Both the position numbers and the translations under genes were made by a program. The notes under the pieces are model-generated. The model had not been told where the DNA came from. It saw only the letters and a program-made list of their open reading frames with translations, and ran no database searches. This document shows positions 35,887-47,351 of a DNA stretch of 64,000 nucleotides, one piece after another. How positions within the stretch are numbered: the stretch's first letter is position 1; the number at the start of each line of letters is the position of its first letter. Location of the stretch: contig CAVVAR010000012.1 of NCBI GenBank assembly GCA_963746315.1, positions 1,550,001 through 1,614,000 of the forward strand, read 5' to 3'. The DNA is from Ga0077555 sp963746315 (GTDB lineage: Bacteria; Pseudomonadota; Alphaproteobacteria; Rhizobiales; Hyphomicrobiaceae).

Positions 35887-37383
35887 TCACCCGGCAACCT
35901 CGCAGAGTTCCGTCTCGAATGTCCGGGCGGGCGAACGCGGCTCGATGCGGCGCTGCCCGGCGGCGGTCCCGAACACACGGCCAATGCCGATCACCATGGG
36001 CGCCCGCGATGGTGCAACCAGTTCTCCCCGCGCGAGATCTTCCAGCGTCCCGCGCCAATGCCACTCGCCTGGCCGGGAAACGTCGGCGACTGCCGCCACG
36101 GGGGCGTCTGCATCGCGTCCGCACGTGATGAGCCGCTGGGCCATCTCGACCGCGGTCTTTCCGCCCATGTAGACAATGACCGTCGTCGTAGGGTCGGCGA
36201 GGCCATGCCAGTCGGTCGACTCTGGCAGCGCGCCGGTACAGCCGTGTCCGGTGACGTAGCGGACCGAATGGGCCGCGTCGCGGTGCGTGAGTGAGATCCC
36301 GAGCGCCGCGGCCATGCCCGACGCGGCTGTGATGCCCGGCACCACGTGGAAGGCGATCCCGGCATCGGCGAGCGCGGCTATCTCCTCGCCGGCTCGTCCG
36401 AAGATCGTCGGATCGCCCGACTTGAGGCGGACGACATGGCACCCGTCCCCGGCGAGCCTGACCATGAGGTCGTTGATGTCATCCTGCCGGCAGCTTTCAC
36501 GGTGTCCGCGCTTGCCCACACAGACGCGCTTCGCCTCGCGCCGGGCAAGCTCGAGCACCTCGCCGCTGACGAGATCGTCATAGAGGATGACGTCGGCGGA
36601 TTGTAGCGCGCGCACCGCCTTCACCGTCAGCAGATCGGCATCGCCCGGGCCCGCACCGACGAGCGTGACCCGGCCGCGAGGAGTGACGACACCACTGTCG
36701 AGCGCCGCTATGGCCGCCATCAGGTCGCGCTCGGCCTCGGGACCGGGCGCAGGACCGAACGCGCGTTCGGCCAGCCGTTCCCAGAACGTACGCCGCGGCG
36801 CTCCCGGCGTCAGCCGCCGCGCGACCTCGCCACGGAGCGACTTCGCAAGCCGCCCCCACACGGCGATCGAAGGCGGCAGCAGCACCTCGATGCGCCGCCG
36901 AATGGCCTGCCCGAGGATCGGTGCCGCGCCGTCTGTGGAGATGCCAATTACGACCGGCGAGCGGTTCACGATCGAGCCGAGCTGGAACTGGCAGTAGGCC
37001 GGCTTGTCGATGACGTTGACGGGCACACCGGCAGCCCGTGCGGCTGTCCAGAAGGCGTGCGCCTCGGCATCGTCCCCGGCATCGGCGAAGGCGACGGCGG
37101 CGCCCGCGAGCACATCCTCACTCCAGTCCCGCGGCACATGCGCGATGGTGCCAGCCGCTGCCCCCCGCTCGATCAGCGCCTTCATCTCGGCGCCGATCCC
37201 TCTGGCGTAGACGCAGACGTCGGCGCCAGCCGCCGCCAGCAGCTCTGCTTTCCATGCCGCCGCAGCCGATCCCCCAGCGACGACTGCCCGCTTTCCCGCG
37301 AGATCGAGAAACACGGGGAGCTTTGCGAGCGCACCGAGCCGCGTGGGCGCGGCTTCAGCCGGCCTTCTCGAGAGCAGCGTCAT
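35887..37383 (-). CDS. cysG: Siroheme synthase (precorrin-2 dehydrogenase/ferrochelatase plus uroporphyrinogen-III methyltransferase)
   Basis: A 498-residue fusion. Residues about 20-225 are the dehydrogenase/ferrochelatase half (PVFLDLAGKRAVVAGGSAAAAWK; GISTDGAAPILGQAIRRRIE). Residues about 235-480 are the methyltransferase (VTLVGAGPGDADLLTVKAVRAL; YDDLVSGEVLELARREA; VVPGITAASGMAAALGI). It makes siroheme, the prosthetic group of NirB. It ends the nitrate cluster and overlaps the nasA stop by 29 bases, so the link to nitrite reduction is direct. This gene is intact, unlike those upstream. Confidence 0.96.
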   Translation of the reverse strand: MTLLSRRPAEAAPTRLGALAKLPVFLDLAGKRAVVAGGSAAAAWKAELLAAAGADVCVYARGIGAEMKALIERGAAAGTIAHVPRDWSEDVLAGAAVAFADAGDDAEAHAFWTAARAAGVPVNVIDKPAYCQFQLGSIVNRSPVVIGISTDGAAPILGQAIRRRIEVLLPPSIAVWGRLAKSLRGEVARRLTPGAPRRTFWERLAERAFGPAPGPEAERDLMAAIAALDSGVVTPRGRVTLVGAGPGDADLLTVKAVRALQSADVILYDDLVSGEVLELARREAKRVCVGKRGHRESCRQDDINDLMVRLAGDGCHVVRLKSGDPTIFGRAGEEIAALADAGIAFHVVPGITAASGMAAALGISLTHRDAAHSVRYVTGHGCTGALPESTDWHGLADPTTTVIVYMGGKTAVEMAQRLITCGRDADAPVAAVADVSRPGEWHWRGTLEDLARGELVAPSRAPMVIGIGRVFGTAAGQRRIEPRSPARTFETELCEVAG

Positions 37384-40044
37384 CGATGATCCTCTGGATG
37401 TCGGAGCGGCACGAGCCGCAGTTCGTCCCCGCCTTCACGGCAAGCCCCACCGCGGCGACCGAGCGCGCGCCACCTGCGGTGATCGCCGCGGCGATCTCGT
37501 TGCGGCCGACGTCGAGACAGGCACACACGATCGGGCCCCGGTCGCGGACGGCGGCGCCGGGGCGGCCGGCAAGGAGACGCAGCCGGTCCTCCGGCAGCAC
37601 GGCGCGGCCGAGCTGATCGCCGATCCAGGTGCGCGCGATGCCGAGAGGGCCGCGCGCGACGAAGAGTGCCCCGACCAGGCGCTCACCCGAGAAAATGGCA
37701 AGGCGATGCCGCCCGGCCGTCTCGTCTCGATAGGCCAAGGTTTCGAGCCCGTCCTCGGAGAGGCCGGGAAGAGCGCGCGCGAAGGCGTCCCAATCGTCGG
37801 GCTCCGTCTTGCCCGCGAGCTCGCAGCGATAGCCACTTTGCAGACGCGCGATGGCAACATAATCGGCGAGGCCGGGCGCAGGCTGCTCGAGCGTCACGGC
37901 AAAGGCATGCCAGAGCGCCTCGAACGGGCGGACCGCGACGCCGGTGTGCTTCAGCTCGGGCTGGCCCGAGACCGGATCGGTGGCGGCGCCGACGAGTGTA
38001 TCGATGCGTGCCCGGCTTGCGGTCGCGCTGGTCCAGTGCATAGGCGCGAAAACGCTGCCGGGCCGTTGCCTGTCGGTGACGGCGACCCGCATCAAAACCG
38101 TACCGGTGAAGCTTTCGATCTCCGCGAGGCCGCCGGTGACGAGCCCCCGCACGGCGGCGTCGGCGGGGCTGACCTCGACGGTGGGCTCCGGAGCGTGGGC
38201 CATCAGCCGCGCCGATTTCGCCGTCCGCGTCATGGTGTGCCACTGATCGCGCAGGCGTCCCGTGTTGAGCACCAGCGGGTAGCGCGCGCACGTCTTCTGG
38301 GCGGGCGCCCGGTACGGTGTCGCGACGAACCGCGCGCGCCGGTCCGCAGTGAAGAACCCGCCGTTGGCGAAGAAGCGCGTCTCCCGCAGCGCCGCGCCAT
38401 TCGGTTGCGGCCACTGGAACGGCATGAGCCGGTCGTAGGCGGCGGGTGAGATGGTGCCGTAGGCGCCGATGTCGAGATCGCGGGAGCCGTCGTTGTCGGC
38501 GGCCGTCAGCGCGGCATATTCGGCGAAGATCTCGGCGGGATGCTGCCACGCGAAGGCCTCGCCAAATCCCATGCGGCGCGCGACCTCGGCGATCTGCCAC
38601 CAATCGGGCCGTGCATCGCCGGGTGGCGGCAGAAACGTGCGCTGGCGCGAGATGCGCCGCTCGGAGTTGGTGACGGTGCCGTCCTTCTCGCCCCAGGCGA
38701 GCGAGGGCAGCAGAACATGCGCGAAGCGCAGTCGTGTCGGTGTCGGCGACCACGTCCGAGACGACGACGAACGGGACAAGCGGCGAGCGCACGCGCGCAC
38801 GGCGTCGGCGTCGGGCAGACTGACGACCGGATTGGTCGCCATGATCCAGAGGGCCTTGATCCGGCCGTCTCCCACGGCGCGAAACAGATCGACCGCCTTG
38901 AGGCCGGGTGTCTCGGCAATGCGCGGCGCAGCCCAGAAGTCGGAGACGATGCGACGGTGGTCGGGATCGGCAAGCTCCATGTGCGCGGCGAGCATGTTGG
39001 CGAGCCCGCCGACCTCGCGCCCGCCCATCGCGTTGGGCTGTCCGGTCACCGAGAACGGCCCCATGCCAGGGCGTGCCGATGCGTCCCGTCGCGAGATGGC
39101 AATTGAGGATCGCATTGACCTTGTCGGTGCCGGCCGACGACTGGTTGACACCCTGGCTGTAGACGGTGACGACGCGTTCGGTCCCGGCGAACATCTCGTA
39201 GAACGCCGCGATTTGCGCAGGCTCGAGACCCGCCGTCGTTGGACGATCTCGGACAGGCGTCATCTCGCGACGCTGCCGCGAGCGCCGCGATCGAGACCCG
39301 TCGTATGCGCGTCGACGTAGTCCCGGTCGATCCGCCCGGCAGCGGCGAGGTGTGCGAGCAGACCGTTGAATAGCGCGACGTCCGATCCCGGCGTCAGCGC
39401 GAGATGCAGATCGGCGATCTCGCAGGTCGCCGTCTCGCGCGGATCGATCACGACGACCTTGGTGCCGCGCTCCTCCCGCGCCGCGAGCGAGGCGCTGATA
39501 GAGCACCGGATGGCACCACGCGAGGTTGGAGCCGACCAGCACGACGAGATCGGCCGGCCTCGAGATCGTCGTAGCTGCCCGGAACCGTGTCGCTGCCGAA
39601 CGCGCGCTTGTGGCCGGCGACCGAGGAGGCCATGCACAGCCGCGAGTTGGTGTCGATGTTGGCCGAGCCGATGAAGCCCTTCATCAGCTTGTTGGCGACG
39701 TAGTAGTCCTCGGTGAGGATCTGGCCCGAGACGTAGAAGGCGACGCTGTCCGGGCCGTGCTCTGCGATCGTCTCCGAGAACCGTCGCGCCACGAGATCGA
39801 GCGCATCCGTCCCAGCTCGCGCGCGGCGCCGTCGATCGGCCGGGTGCAGCAGGCGATCGTCGAGCGACAGCGTCTCGCCGAGCGCCGAGCCCTTCGAGCA
39901 AAGCCGGCCGAAGTTCGCCGGATGCTCCGGATCGCCCTTGATCTCGGCCGTGCCGTCGGCGTCGGGCACGCGCAAGCACGCCGCAGCCGACACCGCAGTA
40001 GGGGCAGGTCGTCCGCGTCCAGTCGTCGCGAGCATATCTCGCAT
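37355..40044 (-). pseudogene. nasA: Assimilatory nitrate reductase catalytic subunit, frame-disrupted
   Basis: A molybdopterin oxidoreductase of about 890 residues split over all three minus frames. The N-terminal 4Fe-4S motif TTCPYCGVGCGV lies near 40000, then DPEHPANFGRLCSKGSALGE, GSDTVPGSYDDLE, VVVIDPRETATCEIADLHL, VVTVYSQGVNQSSAGTDKVN, and a C-terminal BFD-type 2Fe-2S domain (CACLDVG...AGTNCGSCR). Frame changes lie near 40007, 39968, 39840, 39500, 39280, 39070, 38808, 38776 and 38745; the part below 38700 is clean. Residues stay conserved within each frame, so either the breaks are very recent or they are sequence errors. It takes electrons from a ferredoxin or NADH to reduce nitrate. Confidence 0.88.
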
Positions 40045-40059
40045 CCGCGTCAGGCGCGC

Positions 40060-40402
40060 CTAGGCGTCGCTGGCAGGCTGCAGAGCGATCGCGTCGAACA
40101 GGATGCGGCCTGCCTCGACCTTGAGGCGATACGTGCGGGTCTCGCCTTCGTCGGCGCCCTGCGCCTCGCCGGTCTCGAGCGAGATCACCCAGTTGTGCAG
40201 CGGGCAGGTGACCGAGTGCCCGTGCACGATGCCTTGGCTGAGAGCGGCCCGCCCTTGTGCGGGCAGCTGTCGTCGAGCGCGAAGACGGCGTCGTCCGGCG
40301 GTGCGGAAGACCGCGATACATCCCGCGGCGCGTGCGCACGACGCGCGCCCCTTCGCGCGGGATGTCGTCGAGCGCGCCGATGTCGATCCAGACTTTGTCC
40401 AT
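40060..40402 (-). pseudogene. nirD: Nitrite reductase small subunit (Rieske-type), frame-disrupted
   Basis: A protein of about 113 residues starting MDKVWIDIGALDDIPREGA. The Rieske-like site is CPHKGGPL ... TCPLHNW, followed by GETRTYRLKVEAGRILFDAIAL. Three frames must be joined, with breaks near 40325 (after RTRRG), 40303 (RTA/DDAVFALDD, one extra G) and 40243 (GPL/SQGIVHG). It supports NirB in reducing nitrite to ammonium. It lies six bases after nirB and 15 before nasA, consistent with one operon. Confidence 0.85.
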
Positions 40403-40408
40403 GCATCG

Positions 40409-42888
40409 TCATTCCGCCGCCTCCGCCCGGGTGAAATCGGCCAAGCGGGCGAACTCGTGCGCGTCCTTGCCTTGCGACGCGCTCGGCCCAGGGATCGATC
40501 TGCGCGAACTTCTGCGAGAAGACGAAGCGCTCGTAGAGCGCGCGGCGCCGCTCGGCGTCCTCGACGACCTGCGCGCGGATCGTGTCGATGCCGACGCGCT
40601 TCGCCCATTTGTAGATGCGCTCGAGATAGCGCCCCTGCTCGCGATAGAGCTGGACGAGCGCCACGATCATCTCGATGCGTCTCGTCCTCGGTCGCGACGT
40701 GGCCCAGCACCTCGGTGCCCTTGATGTCGAGCCCGGCGGCGCCGGCGAAGTGGATTTCGTAGCCGCTGTCGACGCAGATCACGCCGACGTCCTTGCAGGT
40801 CGCCTCGGCGCAGTTGCGCGGACAACCCGAGACCGCCATCTTGACCTTGGCCGGCGTCCACGAACCCCACATGAACTTCTCGATCTTGACGCCGAGGCCG
40901 GTGGAATCCTGCGTGCCGAACCGGCACCAGTCGGTGCCGACGCAGGTCTTCACCGTGCGCAGGCCCTTGGCGTAGGCGTGCGCCCGAAACCATCCCGGCC
41001 TTGTTGAGATCGGCCCAGACGGCGGGCAGGTCCTCCTTCTTGACGCCGAGCATGTCGATGCGCTGGCCGCCGGTCACTTTCACGGTCGGGATCTCGAACT
41101 TGTCGACGACGTCGGCGATGGCGCGCAGCTCGCTTGCGCTGGTCATGCCGCCCCACATGCGCGGCACGACCGAGATAGGTGCCGTCCTTCTGGATGTTGG
41201 CGTGCACGCGCTCGTTGATGAAGCGCGACTGGTTGTCGTCGACGTATTCACCCGGCCAGTGGCGAGCAGGTAGTAGTTGAGCGCCGGACGGCACTTCGCG
41301 CACCCGCACGATGTCTTCCATTCCAGCTCCTGCATCAGCGCGGGGATCGTCTTGAGCCCTTTGGCGACGATCAGGCGGCGCACGTCGTCGTGGCCGAGGT
41401 CGGTGCACGGGCACATCGGTTGCACGGCAGCCGGGTTGTAGGCGTCGCCGAGCTTGGGCTCCAGGAGCTGCTCGACAAGCCCCGTGCACGATGCCGCACG
41501 AGGCCGAGGCCTTGGTGTGCGCGCGCACATCGTCGAGCGTCGTCAGCCCCTTAGCGTGTGATGGCACTCGATGATCCGTCCCTTGCAGACGCCGTTGCAG
41601 CCGCAGATCTCCGCGTCATCCGGCAATGCTGCAACGGCCGCCGTAGGGTCCAGCGTGGCTCCCCCTGCGAACGCTGGACCGAAGATCAGCGTCTCGCGCA
41701 GCTCGACGATGTCGGTCCGCTCCTTGATCAGGTCGAAGAACCACGCGCCGTCGCCGCGTGTCGCCGTACAGGACGGCGCCGATCAGGCGGTCGTCCTTGA
41801 GGACAAGCCGCTTGTAGACGCTGCGCGCCGCGTCGCGCAGCACGATTTCCTCGCGGTCCTTCGCCATCGGCGAAATCGCCCGCCGAGAAGAGATTGATGC
41901 CGGTCACCTTGAGCTTGGTCGCCGTCGCGCTGGCATTGAACGTAGCGCCATCGTCGCCGGCGAGCTGGGCTGCGACGACGTTCGCCATCTCGTAGAGCGG
42001 CGCGACGAGACCGAACACCTGTCCCTCGGCCTCGGCGCATTCGCCGAGCGCAAAGATGTCGGGATCGCTGGTTCGCATCGTTCCATCGACGACGATGCCG
42101 CGCTTGACGTCGAGACCGGCTTCCTTGGCGAGGCTCGCGTTCGGCCGGATACCGACGGCCATGACGACGAGTCGGCCGGCAGGCTGCGTGCCGTCGTCGA
42201 GCTCGACGGACGGACGCGCGCTGGCCCGAGCGCGAATGTCTGCCCGATGATCGCCTTGGTGTTGGCCTTGGTGATGACCTCGATGCCGCGCGCCTCGACG
42301 GCTTTCTGCAGCAGGTGGCCGGCGGCGGGATCGAGCTGACGCTCCATCAGCGTCGGCATCAGATGCAGCACGGTCACGTCCATGCCGCGCTCGCTGCAGC
42401 CCCGCCGCAGCTTCGAGGCCCGAGTAGACCGCCACCGATGACGACCGCGCGTGCCACCGCGACTTGGCGGCGATCAGCATGGCGTCGACGTCGTCGAGAT
42501 CGCGGTAGGTCAGGACGCCCGCCAGATCGTGGCCCGGCACCGGGATGATGATCGGCATCGAGCCCGTCGCGATGATCAGCTTGTCGTAGGCAGCCGTCAC
42601 GCCCTGCGCCGAGGTCACGGTCTGCGCGTCGCGGTCGATCTCGACGACCTTGTGGCCCTTGTAGAGCGTGACGCCGTGCTCGACGTACCAGCCGTCGCCG
42701 TGGATCACGATCTCCTCGAACGTCTTCTCGCCGGAGAGCACCGGCGACAGCATGATGCGGTCGTAGTTGACGCGCGGCTCGGCGTTGAAGATCGTCACGT
42801 CGTAGGCGTCGGGCGCGAGCTCGAACAGCTGCTCCAGCGCGCGCCCCGGCGCCATGCCGTTGCCGATGACGACCAGCTTCTGTCGCAT
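40409..42888 (-). pseudogene. nirB: NAD(P)H nitrite reductase large subunit, frame-disrupted
   Basis: A siroheme and 4Fe-4S flavoprotein of about 820 residues. The clean start is MRQKLVVIGNGMAPGRALEQL, with the FAD domain to about 42460. Then come RAVVIGGGLLG (NAD site), RGIEVITKANTKAIIG, GINLFSAGDFADGEG, the BFD cluster (ICGCNGVCKG; CGCAKCRPALNYYLL), and the siroheme/Fe-S region CVGTDWCRFGTQDS and SGCPRNCAEATCKDVG, ending DAHEFARLADFTRAEAAE. These parts alternate among three frames with a dozen or so breaks (near 42455, 42385, 42225, 41870, 41755, 41560, 41490, 41245, 41175, 40985, 40690, 40475). All sites needed for activity are otherwise present. Confidence 0.88.
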
Positions 42889-42900
42889 GGTGGTGCTCCT

Positions 42901-44678
42901 TCAGGCGGCCGCGTGATTGGTGGATGCGGGCAGGTGAGGCGGATTGTCGGAGGCTGTGTCCGCCGCGCCTTGATCGCAGCGAGCGTCTCCGGCGCCGGGT
43001 TGGCGCCGCCCTCGTAGGCCTCGAGGAAGTCGAGCAGCTCCTGCCGGTAGGCGTAGTAGTCGCGGATGTTCGAGCAAAGCCTTGCGCGTGCGCGGCCGAG
43101 GCAGGTTGACCTCCATGATGTTGCCGATCCGCGCATTCGGGCCGTTCGACATCATGACCACGCGATCGGCGAGCAGGATCGCCTCGTCGACATCGTGCGT
43201 GACACAGACCGCGGTGACCTTGGTCCGGCTCCACACCTCCATCAGCACCTCCTGCAGCTCCCACCGCGTCAGGCTGTCGAGCATGCCGAACGGCTCGTCG
43301 AGCAGCAGCAGCTTCGGCGAAAGCGCAAAGGCCCGAGCAATGCCGACTCGCTGGCGCATGCCGTTCGAAAGCTCCGACGACCGCTTGTCCATGGCGTCGC
43401 CGAGGCCGACGCGATCGAGGTAGTAGGTGACGATATCGTCCCGCTCGCTTCGGGCGGCGTGGGGGTAGACGCGGTCGACGCCGAGCGCCACGTTCTCGCG
43501 CGCCGTCACCCACGGCAATAGCGACGGCGCCTGGAACACCACGGCTCGGTCGGGCCCGGCTGTCGCGACCTCGCGCCCGTCGAGAATGATGCCGCCCACC
43601 GAGATTTCGTTGAGCCCCGCCGCCATCGACAGAACGGTGGACTTGCCGCAACCGGAGTGCCCGATCAGCGAGATGAACTCGCCTTTGCGCACCTTCATGT
43701 CGAAGCCGTCGACGACCGTGAGCGGCGCCTTTGGCCGTCGGATAGATCTTCTGTACCTGCGAGAACTCGAGATAGCGCTCGTCGCGATGCGAGGTCGAGC
43801 CGGCCGCATCGAGATAGGCTTTGGGCGGCCGTGCCTTGCCCTGCTTGAGGCTGATCGGCACGACGTTCGGCAGCGAGAGCTGCTCGTTGCTTCCCGTGGT
43901 CCGGTCCGCCGCGATGTCGATCAGATAGCTCGTGATCTCCTGCCTGAGAGCCTTGAAGCTCGGCTCGTTGCCGATCTTGGTGTGCTCGCGCGGTCGCGGA
44001 AGATCCACCTTGAACTCGCGGCCGAGCGTCGCGTTCGGCCCCGGCATCAGCGGAATGATCCGGTCGGCGAGCAGGATCGCCTCGTCGACGTCGTTGGTGA
44101 TCAGGACGACCGTGCGCTTGTCCTGCTCCCATATGCGGCAGATCTCGTCCTGCAGCTTGGCGCGCGTCAGCGCATCGAGCGCGGAGAGCGGCTCGTCCAG
44201 CAGCAGGATCTCCGGGGACGTCGCGAGCGCGCGCGCAACCGCGACGCGCTGGCGCATGCCGCCTGACAGCTCGGACGGACGCCGGTCCATCGCGTGCCCG
44301 AGGCCAACCATCTCGATGTAGCGCCGCGTGCGCTCGGCCGTCGTGCCTTCCGGCTGTCGTGCTTGAACACCTGATCGACGGCCAGCGCCACGTTGCCTTC
44401 GACGGTCAGCCACGGCATCAGCGAATAGGACTGGAAGACGACGCCGCGCTCCGGCCCTGGTCCCGATAGCGCGCGGCCCTTCAGCATCACCTCGCCGACG
44501 TCCGGCTCGATCAGCCCGGCGATCGTCGAGATCAGCGTCGTCTTGCCCGAGCCCGAGAAGCCGACGATGGCGATGAACTCTCCCTCCTCGACGGCGAGGT
44601 TGACGTTGGCGAGCACGCTTGTGCGTTGCGCGCCGTCCCCGTAGGACTTCGATATGCCTTGAGTTCGAGAAACGACAT
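42901..44678 (-). pseudogene. Nitrate/nitrite ABC transporter ATPase with two tandem ATPase domains, frame-disrupted
   Basis: About 590 residues with two full ABC domains in one reading path. Domain 1 starts MSFLELK at 44678 with Walker A GFSGSGKTTL, signature LSGGMRQRV and Walker B ILLLDEPLSALD. A linker (EITSYLIDIAADRTTGSNEQL) leads to domain 2: YLEFSQVQKIYPTAKG/PLTVVDGF, Walker A GHSGCGKSTVLS, LSNGMRQRV, LLLLDEPFGMLD. Frame breaks lie near 44650, 44345, 43733, 43085 and 42985. Domain 2 resembles NrtD. No NrtA-like domain is fused, unlike cyanobacterial NrtC. It would power NrtB. Confidence 0.82.
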
Positions 44679-44695
44679 GGGCGAGGTCTCCGCGC

Positions 44696-45784
44696 CTAGC
44701 GATGCGTCGAGATAGGTGAAGGCGGACTGCAGCGCGTACATCAGGCGATCGAGCAGGAAGCCGATGAGGCCGATCGCGAGAACCGCGACCATGATCTTCG
44801 CCAGCGACTGCGAGGAGCCGTTCTGGAACTCGTCCCAGACGAACTTTCCGAGACCCGGGTTCTGCGCCAGCATCTCGGCTGCGATCAGCACCATCCAGCC
44901 CACGCCGAGCGACAGCCGGAGCCCGGTGAAGATCAGCGGCAGCGACGACGGCAGCACCAGCTTGGTCACGGTGCGCCACGTCGGCAGCTGCAGCACGCGG
45001 CCGACGTTGAGCAGATCCTTGTCGACGACGCGACGCCGAGCGAGGTGTTGATCAGCGTCGGCCACAGCGAGCAGAGCGTGACGGTCATAGCCGAGATGAC
45101 CAGCGACTTCGGCAAGGCGTCGCTCGGGTCGATGTAGACGGCCGAGACGACCATCGTCACGATCGGCAGCCAGGCCAGCGGCGAGACCGGCTTGAAGATC
45201 TGGATCAGGGGATTGAGCGCGCCGTTCACGGTCTGTGAGAGCCCGCACATGATGCCGAGCGGCACCGCGATCACGGTTGCGATGAGAAAGCCGAGCGCGA
45301 CCGTCGTCAAGCTGGTGAAGATCTGGTCGACGAAGGTGGGCTTGCCTGTGTAGGTGCGGTGGCGCACCTGATCGGGCTTGCCGTCGGCGACCAGCTTTGC
45401 GTTTCGCGCATCCTGACGGTCGTAGAAGGCGGCCTGCTTGGTCCGCTCCGCAAGATGATCGGCATAGAGGTTTTTCGTCTGCTCCCAAACTTGAACCGGG
45501 CCCGGCATGGCGCCGAGCGAGGTCTTGACCTGCGGTGCGAGCCACGCCCAGGCAGCCAGGAAAACGGCAATTCCGATGAGGGGCACGACGAGCTGATTGA
45601 CGAGCTCCCGCGTCTGCGCCCGCGTCCGGTCACCGGACGCCATCTTCGCGAGCGGCACGAGAAATCCCAGCCCGAAGATGCCGAGCATTCCACTGGCTTT
45701 GTTGAGCCGCTGATGAAAGCGCTCGCGCCTGAGGCGGCGCTTCTCGACACTCGCCGTATCCATGAAATCGCTGGCCGTCGCCAT
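44696..45784 (-). pseudogene. nrtB: Nitrate/nitrite ABC transporter permease, frame-disrupted
   Basis: An inner-membrane permease of about 360 residues with an unusual long N-terminal part (MATASDFMDTASVEKRRLRR onward) before the first helix VVPLIGIAVFLAAWAWL. The NrtB core is clear: FKPVSPLAWLPIVTMVVSAVY, then NVGRVLQLPTWRTVTKLVLP and SLGVGWMVLIAAEML. The reading frame shifts near 45030, where one base seems missing between GVAS and VDKDLL. The end is uncertain because the frame runs into the ATPase gene; a TAG at 44696 in a neighbouring frame is the likely true stop. Confidence 0.83.
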
Positions 45785-45854
45785 GGTCGCTCCGCATGAT
45801 CCTGGAGGGGGTGGGCGGCCCTATGGAAATGCCGCCCTGCCGTAGCTTGGCGCC

Positions 45855-47284
45855 TCAGCCGCCATTCACGGTCGAGCCGTCGACCCTGCTGGCCCTTCTT
45901 CAGGCCGATGGCCAGGCTGTCGATGTAGGCGTTGGGCTTGCGCCCGTCGTAGGCGATGCCGTCGATGATGTCGGAGGTCGGCGTCGCGGTAGCCATCGCT
46001 GTCCCACGGGAAATCGGCTTTCTTGGCCTTGGCCTCGTCGACCAGCATTTGCGCGGCTTTCAGATAGATGTCCGGCCGGTAGACCTTCTTGGCCGTTTCG
46101 ACGAACCAGGCATCGTCCTTGGCCTCGGGGATCTGGCCCCAGCGGCGCATCTGGGTCAGGTACCAGATGGCGTCCGAGTAGTAGGGATAGGTCGCGAAGT
46201 AGCGGAAGAACACGTTGAAATCGGGGATCGGCCGCTTGTCGCCCTTCTCGAATTCGAACGTGCCCGTCATCGAGTTGGCGATGACTTCCTTGTCGGCACC
46301 GACGTATTCCGATTTGGCGAGCATCTCGACCGCCTTCATGCGATTGGCGTTGTCGTTCTCGTCGAGCCAGATGGCCGCGCGGATGAGCGCCTTCGTGATG
46401 GCGAGCGTGGTGTTGGGGTATTTCTCGGCGAATGCCGCGGTAATGCCGAAGACCTTCTCCGGATTGTTCTTCCAGATCTGGTAGTCGGTGATGACCGGAA
46501 CGCCGATCCCCTTGAAGACCGCGGCCTGGTTCCATGGCTCGCCCACGCAATAGCCGTGGATGGTGCCGGCTTCGAGGGTGGCGGGCATCTGCGGCGGCGG
46601 CGTCACCGAGAGCAGGGCTTGCGCCTGGATCGTGCCTGTCACGTCGGTCGGCGAGTAGAGGCCGGGATGAATGCCGCCGGCCGCGAGCCAGTAGCGCAGC
46701 TCGTAGTTGTGCGTCGAGACCGGAAAGACCATGCCCATCTTGAAGGGCTTGCCGTCCGCGCGCAGCTTCTCGATCGCCGGCTTCAGGGCAGCGGCGCTGA
46801 TCGGGTGCTTCGGCTTCCCGTCCGGACCAGCCGGAATGTGCGGCTTCATCATCTACCAGATCTCGTTCGAGACGGTGATGCCGTTGCCGTTCAGGTCCAT
46901 TGAGAATGGCGTGACGATGTGGGCCTTGGTGCCGAACCCGATCGTGGCCGCGAGCGGCTGTCCGGCGAGCATGTGCGCGCCGTCGAGCTCGCCGGTGATC
47001 ACCCGGTCGAGCAGGACTTTCCAGTTGGCCTGCGCCTCCAGAGTGACGAACAGGCCTTCGTCCTCGAAATAGCCGAGCTCCTTGGCGACCGCCAATGGCG
47101 CCATGTCGGTGAGCTTGATGAAGCCGAGTCGCAACTCCTCCTTCTCGAGTGCAAGGCCGGCTGCGTGACCTGCGCTCGGATCGCTCAGTCCGAAAGCTGC
47201 GAGCGCGCCGAGACCCAGCAACGCAGACCTCCGGCTCGGCGTGCGGCGTGCGAGCGGCGGGGATGTCGTGATCGAGCTCATCAT
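45855..47284 (-). pseudogene. nrtA: Nitrate/nitrite ABC transporter binding protein, interrupted by an in-frame TAG and C-terminal shifts
   Basis: About 475 residues with a twin-arginine-like signal (RRSALLGLGALAAFG, then AGHAAG). The mature part starts EELRLGFIKLTDMAPLAVAKELGYF, with later WNQAAVFKGIGVPVITDYQIWK. At 46853-46855 a TAG sits between SNEIW and MMKPHIPAG in the same frame; the family normally has Gln, Lys or a similar residue there. Frame breaks near 45981 (RD/PTSDIID) and 45887 (GQQ/VDGSTVNGG, stop at 45855) each fit one extra G or C. AGGAG precedes the start. It is the first gene after the regulated leader. Confidence 0.87.
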
Positions 47285-47351
47285 GATCTCCTGATGCCTG
47301 CCATGGACGGTTCGGCGGGCGTTTGCTCGTGTTGTCTTGCCGGCTCCGAAC

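Noticed and set aside
37355..39151. A stand-alone short nitrate reductase of 598 residues
   Set aside because: It lacks the 4Fe-4S and the first molybdopterin segments, which lie upstream in other frames; it is the clean C-terminal part of nasA.
42374..44413. A single 679-residue protein on the minus strand
   Set aside because: Only parts of it match ABC ATPase or nirB; the middle is out-of-frame translation. It is a product of the frame breaks, not a gene.
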